A DNA stretch of 8,128 nucleotides, from NCBI GenBank assembly GCA_910588505.1, contig CAJUPQ010000110.1, positions 1 through 8,128 of the forward strand, read 5' to 3'. This DNA is from an uncultured Hungatella sp. GTDB lineage: Bacteria; Bacillota; Clostridia; Lachnospirales; Lachnospiraceae. Position numbers and translations under genes: made by a program. This document shows, piece after piece, positions 4,987 through 8,128 of the stretch (position 1 is the first letter of the stretch; each line of letters begins with the position of its first letter). The notes under the pieces were generated by a model, which ran no database searches, was not told where the DNA came from, and worked only from the letters and a program-made list of their open reading frames with translations.

Positions 4987-7900
4987 ATGCCAGAGACGAA
5001 CGAAACTTATGAACCGTTGACATTTGATGCAATCAAGATTGGTCTGGCCTCTCCGGAGAAGATTCTGGAGTGGTCTCACGGCGAAGTGAAGAAACCGGAG
5101 ACCATTAACTACAGAACCTTGAAGCCGGAGAAGGATGGACTTTACTGCGAGAGAATCTTTGGTCCCAGCAAGGACTGGGAGTGCCATTGCGGTAAGTACA
5201 AGAAGATCAGATACAAGGGCGTCATCTGTGACCGATGCGGCGTGGAGGTTACGAAGTCCAGCGTCCGCAGGGAGCGCACCGGTCATATCGCTTTGGCGGC
5301 GCCGGTGTCCCATATCTGGTATTTTAAGGGGATTCCCAGCCGCATGGGCCTGATTCTGGATATCTCTCCCAGGGTGCTGGAGAAGGTGCTGTACTTTGCA
5401 TCCTATATCGTGCTGGATCCCGGAACCACTTCTCTTCAGTACAAGCAGGTTTTGTCTGAGAAGGAGTATAGGGAGGAAATCGATAAATACGGCTACGGCG
5501 CGTTCCGCGTAGGAATGGGGGCGGAGGCCATTAAGGAGCTTCTGGAGGCTATTGACCTGGAGAAGGATTCGGAGGAGCTGCGCAAAGGCCTTAAGGACGC
5601 CACAGGCCAGAAGCGGGCGAGGATCATCAAGAGGCTGGAAGTGGTGGACGCGTTCCGCAATTCCGGCAACAGGCCGGAGTGGATGATCATGACCGTGATC
5701 CCGGTGATCCCGCCGGATATCCGTCCTATGGTTCAGCTGGACGGCGGCCGTTTTGCCACTTCCGACTTAAATGATCTGTATCGAAGAATCATTAACCGGA
5801 ACAACCGTCTGGCCAGGCTTTTGGAACTGGGCGCGCCGGATATTATTGTGCGCAATGAGAAGCGTATGCTCCAGGAGGCTGTGGACGCGCTTATTGACAA
5901 CGGGAGAAGGGGGCGGCCTGTGACCGGTCCCGGCAATCGGGCTCTTAAGTCTTTGTCTGATATGCTGAAAGGCAAGCAGGGGCGTTTCCGCCAGAACCTG
6001 CTGGGCAAGCGTGTGGATTATTCCGGCCGTTCGGTTATTGTGGTTGGCCCGGAGCTTAAGATTTATCAGTGCGGGCTTCCGAAGGAGATGGCCATTGAGC
6101 TGTTTAAGCCTTTTGTCATGAAGGAGCTGGTGGCCAATGGAACGGCCCACAATATTAAGAACGCCAAGAAGATGGTGGAGCGCCTTCAGGTGGAAGTCTG
6201 GGATGTTCTGGAGGATGTGATCAAGGAGCATCCGGTGATGTTAAACCGGGCGCCTACGCTTCACAGGCTGGGAATCCAGGCCTTTGAGCCTATTCTGGTG
6301 GAGGGCAAGGCCATCAAGCTGCATCCTCTTGTGTGTACGGCTTTTAACGCTGACTTTGACGGGGATCAGATGGCGGTCCATCTGCCTCTTTCCGTGGAGG
6401 CCCAGGCAGAGTGCCGGTTCCTGCTTTTGTCCCCCAACAACCTGTTAAAGCCTTCGGACGGAGGCCCTGTGGCGGTGCCGTCCCAGGATATGGTTCTTGG
6501 AATCTATTACCTGACCCAGGAAAGGCCTGGGGCCAAGGGGGAGGGAATGTGCTTTAAGAATCCCAATGAGGCGATCCTGGCATATGAGAACGGCGCTGTG
6601 ACCCTCCACTCCAGGGTAAAGGTGAGAGTGCAGAAGACTATGGCTGACGGCACGGTTAAGAGCGGCATCATTGAATCCACGGTAGGGCGTTTTATTTTCA
6701 ATGAGATCATTCCCCAGGACCTGGGATTTGTGGACCGGAGCGTTCCGGGCAATGAGCTGCTTTTGGAGGTTGATTTCCATGTGGGAAAGAAGCAGTGCAA
6801 GCAGATTTTGGAGAAGGTCATTAATGTTCACGGGGCGACCCAGACAGCGGTGACTCTGGATGATATTAAGTCTATTGGCTATAAGTACTCGACCAGGGCT
6901 GCTATGACCGTATCCATCTCGGATATGACGGTTCCGCCCAGCAAGCCCCAGCTGATCGCTGACGCCCAGGCTACGGTGGATCGGATCGCTAAGAACTTCA
7001 GGAGAGGCCTGATCACTGAGGAGGAGCGGTACAAGGAGGTAATTGAGACCTGGAAGACCACGGACGATCAGCTTACGCACGACCTTTTGACCGGTCTTGA
7101 CAAGTACAACAATATCTTTATGATGGCTGATTCCGGAGCTCGTGGTTCAGATAAGCAGATTAAGCAGCTGGCAGGCATGCGCGGTTTGATGGCAGATACC
7201 ACGGGACATACCATTGAGCTTCCTATTAAGTCTAATTTCCGTGAGGGACTGGATGTACTGGAGTACTTTATTTCCGCCCACGGCGCCAGAAAGGGTCTAT
7301 CTGACACTGCTCTCCGTACAGCGGACTCCGGTTATCTGACCAGGCGTCTGGTGGATGTTTCCCAGGATGTCATCATCCGGGAGGTGGACTGCTGTGAGGG
7401 CAAGGACATTCCGTTTATGGAGATCAAGGCCTTTATGGACGGCCAGGAGACCATTGAGAGCCTGGAGGAGAGACTGACAGGCAGATATATCGCGGAGACG
7501 ATCACAGACCCGGATACCGGGGAAGTGGTGGTGAAAGCCAACCATATGTGTACGCCCAAGAGGGCGAAGGCTGTTATCGGGGTGCTTCAGAAGCTGGGCA
7601 GGGAGAGCGTTAAGATCCGTACCGTTCTCAGCTGCAAATCCCATATCGGAGTCTGCGCCAAGTGCTATGGCTCCAACATGGCCACTGGCCAGGCGGTTCA
7701 GGTGGGAGAGGCGGTTGGAATCATTGCCGCCCAGTCTATCGGCGAGCCAGGCACCCAGCTGACCATGCGTACCTTCCACACCGGCGGCGTTGCCGGCGGC
7801 GATATCACCCAGGGTCTTCCCCGTGTGGAGGAGTTGTTTGAAGCCCGTAAGCCTAAGGGACTTGCCATCATCACGGAGTTCGGCGGCACGGTGACTATAA

Positions 7901-8128
7901 AGGATACCAAGAAAAAGAGGGAGATCATGGTCACGGATACCGCAAACGGCAATTCCAAGACTTACCTGATCCCCTATGGTTCCCGCATCAAGGTTCAGGA
8001 TGGCCAGGTGCTGGAGGCAGGTGACGAGCTGACAGAAGGCAGCGTGAATCCTCACGACATCTTAAAGATCAAGGGTGTCCGGGCCGTTCAGGATTATATG
8101 ATCCAGGAGGTTCAGAGAGTTTACCGTC
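4987..8128 (+). CDS. rpoC: DNA-directed RNA polymerase subunit beta' (3' end outside window)
   Basis: RpoC is the beta' subunit of core RNA polymerase. It chelates the catalytic magnesium and moves the nucleic acids through the cleft. The frame is open for 1047 codons from ATG 4987 to the window edge; Firmicute RpoC is usually about 1190-1250 residues, so the last 150-200 are outside. In order: N-terminal zinc site Cys66, Cys68, Cys81, Cys84; clamp and lid region PEWMIMTVIPVIPPDIRP with DGGRFATSDLNDLYRR; switch 2 region GRFRQNLLGKRVDYSGR (332-348); the Mg-binding NADFDGDQ (454-461; Asp456, Asp458, Asp460); bridge helix at about 756-792; second zinc site Cys802 with Cys883, Cys890 and Cys893; trigger loop with Met927 and His931, matching E. 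coli M932 and H936. After the trigger loop GGVAGGDITQGLPRVEELFEAR follows directly, so there is no SI3 insert. The first of the second-site cysteines is doubled (Cys802-Cys803). No frameshift or missing catalytic residue was seen. It is co-transcribed with rpoB. Confidence 0.98.
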   Translation, partial: MPETNETYEPLTFDAIKIGLASPEKILEWSHGEVKKPETINYRTLKPEKDGLYCERIFGPSKDWECHCGKYKKIRYKGVICDRCGVEVTKSSVRRERTGHIALAAPVSHIWYFKGIPSRMGLILDISPRVLEKVLYFASYIVLDPGTTSLQYKQVLSEKEYREEIDKYGYGAFRVGMGAEAIKELLEAIDLEKDSEELRKGLKDATGQKRARIIKRLEVVDAFRNSGNRPEWMIMTVIPVIPPDIRPMVQLDGGRFATSDLNDLYRRIINRNNRLARLLELGAPDIIVRNEKRMLQEAVDALIDNGRRGRPVTGPGNRALKSLSDMLKGKQGRFRQNLLGKRVDYSGRSVIVVGPELKIYQCGLPKEMAIELFKPFVMKELVANGTAHNIKNAKKMVERLQVEVWDVLEDVIKEHPVMLNRAPTLHRLGIQAFEPILVEGKAIKLHPLVCTAFNADFDGDQMAVHLPLSVEAQAECRFLLLSPNNLLKPSDGGPVAVPSQDMVLGIYYLTQERPGAKGEGMCFKNPNEAILAYENGAVTLHSRVKVRVQKTMADGTVKSGIIESTVGRFIFNEIIPQDLGFVDRSVPGNELLLEVDFHVGKKQCKQILEKVINVHGATQTAVTLDDIKSIGYKYSTRAAMTVSISDMTVPPSKPQLIADAQATVDRIAKNFRRGLITEEERYKEVIETWKTTDDQLTHDLLTGLDKYNNIFMMADSGARGSDKQIKQLAGMRGLMADTTGHTIELPIKSNFREGLDVLEYFISAHGARKGLSDTALRTADSGYLTRRLVDVSQDVIIREVDCCEGKDIPFMEIKAFMDGQETIESLEERLTGRYIAETITDPDTGEVVVKANHMCTPKRAKAVIGVLQKLGRESVKIRTVLSCKSHIGVCAKCYGSNMATGQAVQVGEAVGIIAAQSIGEPGTQLTMRTFHTGGVAGGDITQGLPRVEELFEARKPKGLAIITEFGGTVTIKDTKKKREIMVTDTANGNSKTYLIPYGSRIKVQDGQVLEAGDELTEGSVNPHDILKIKGVRAVQDYMIQEVQRVYR

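Noticed and set aside
4393..5313. 306-codon minus-strand frame across the rpoB/rpoC junction
   Set aside because: It is an antisense shadow of two highly conserved genes with biased codons, with no family-like motifs.
7297..8055. 252-codon minus-strand frame inside rpoC
   Set aside because: It is antisense to the trigger loop and second zinc region of rpoC and contains no recognisable motifs; the length comes from codon bias on the coding strand.

Overview
The window is a housekeeping region of a low-to-moderate GC Gram-positive bacterium. It is most likely a clostridium, and the flavour of the two RNA polymerase subunits points to Lachnospiraceae (Enterocloster/Lachnoclostridium-like). The Gram-positive call rests on the lack of the proteobacterial insertions: RpoB has no SI2 insert before its active-site lysines, and RpoC has no SI3 insert after the trigger loop. 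It also rests on strong AGGAGG-type ribosome binding sites and sigma-A type promoters. The family-level assignment is recognition from memory, not a search.

Layout. Positions 1-349 hold the C-terminal two-thirds of a DUF1934 (YwiB-like) protein on the plus strand, apparently missing its N-terminus. A bidirectional hairpin terminator at 379-418 separates it from a convergent minus-strand gene (878-417). That gene encodes a 153-residue single-pass membrane protein of unknown function with a lysine-rich tail. The 220-base gap 879-1098 is a divergent control region: one promoter fires left into the small membrane protein gene and one fires right into rpoB, with four helically phased A-tracts between and overlapping them. 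From 1099 to the end of the window runs the rpoB-rpoC operon. It has a complete rpoB (1289 residues, ATG start at 1099), 18 bases of spacer, and then rpoC from 4987, which runs off the right edge after 1047 codons.

The two subunits together form the catalytic core of RNA polymerase. RpoB supplies the rifamycin pocket, the flap and two active-site lysines. RpoC supplies the Mg-binding aspartate triad, the bridge helix, the trigger loop and both zinc sites. All the key catalytic residues checked are present, and nothing suggests a frameshift in either gene.

I found no evidence of a mobile element, CRISPR array, defence locus, tRNA or rRNA. The least explained items are the uncharacterised membrane protein, the broken DUF1934 gene, the shared A-tract region between two strong divergent promoters, and the absence of rplJ/rplL immediately upstream of rpoB.
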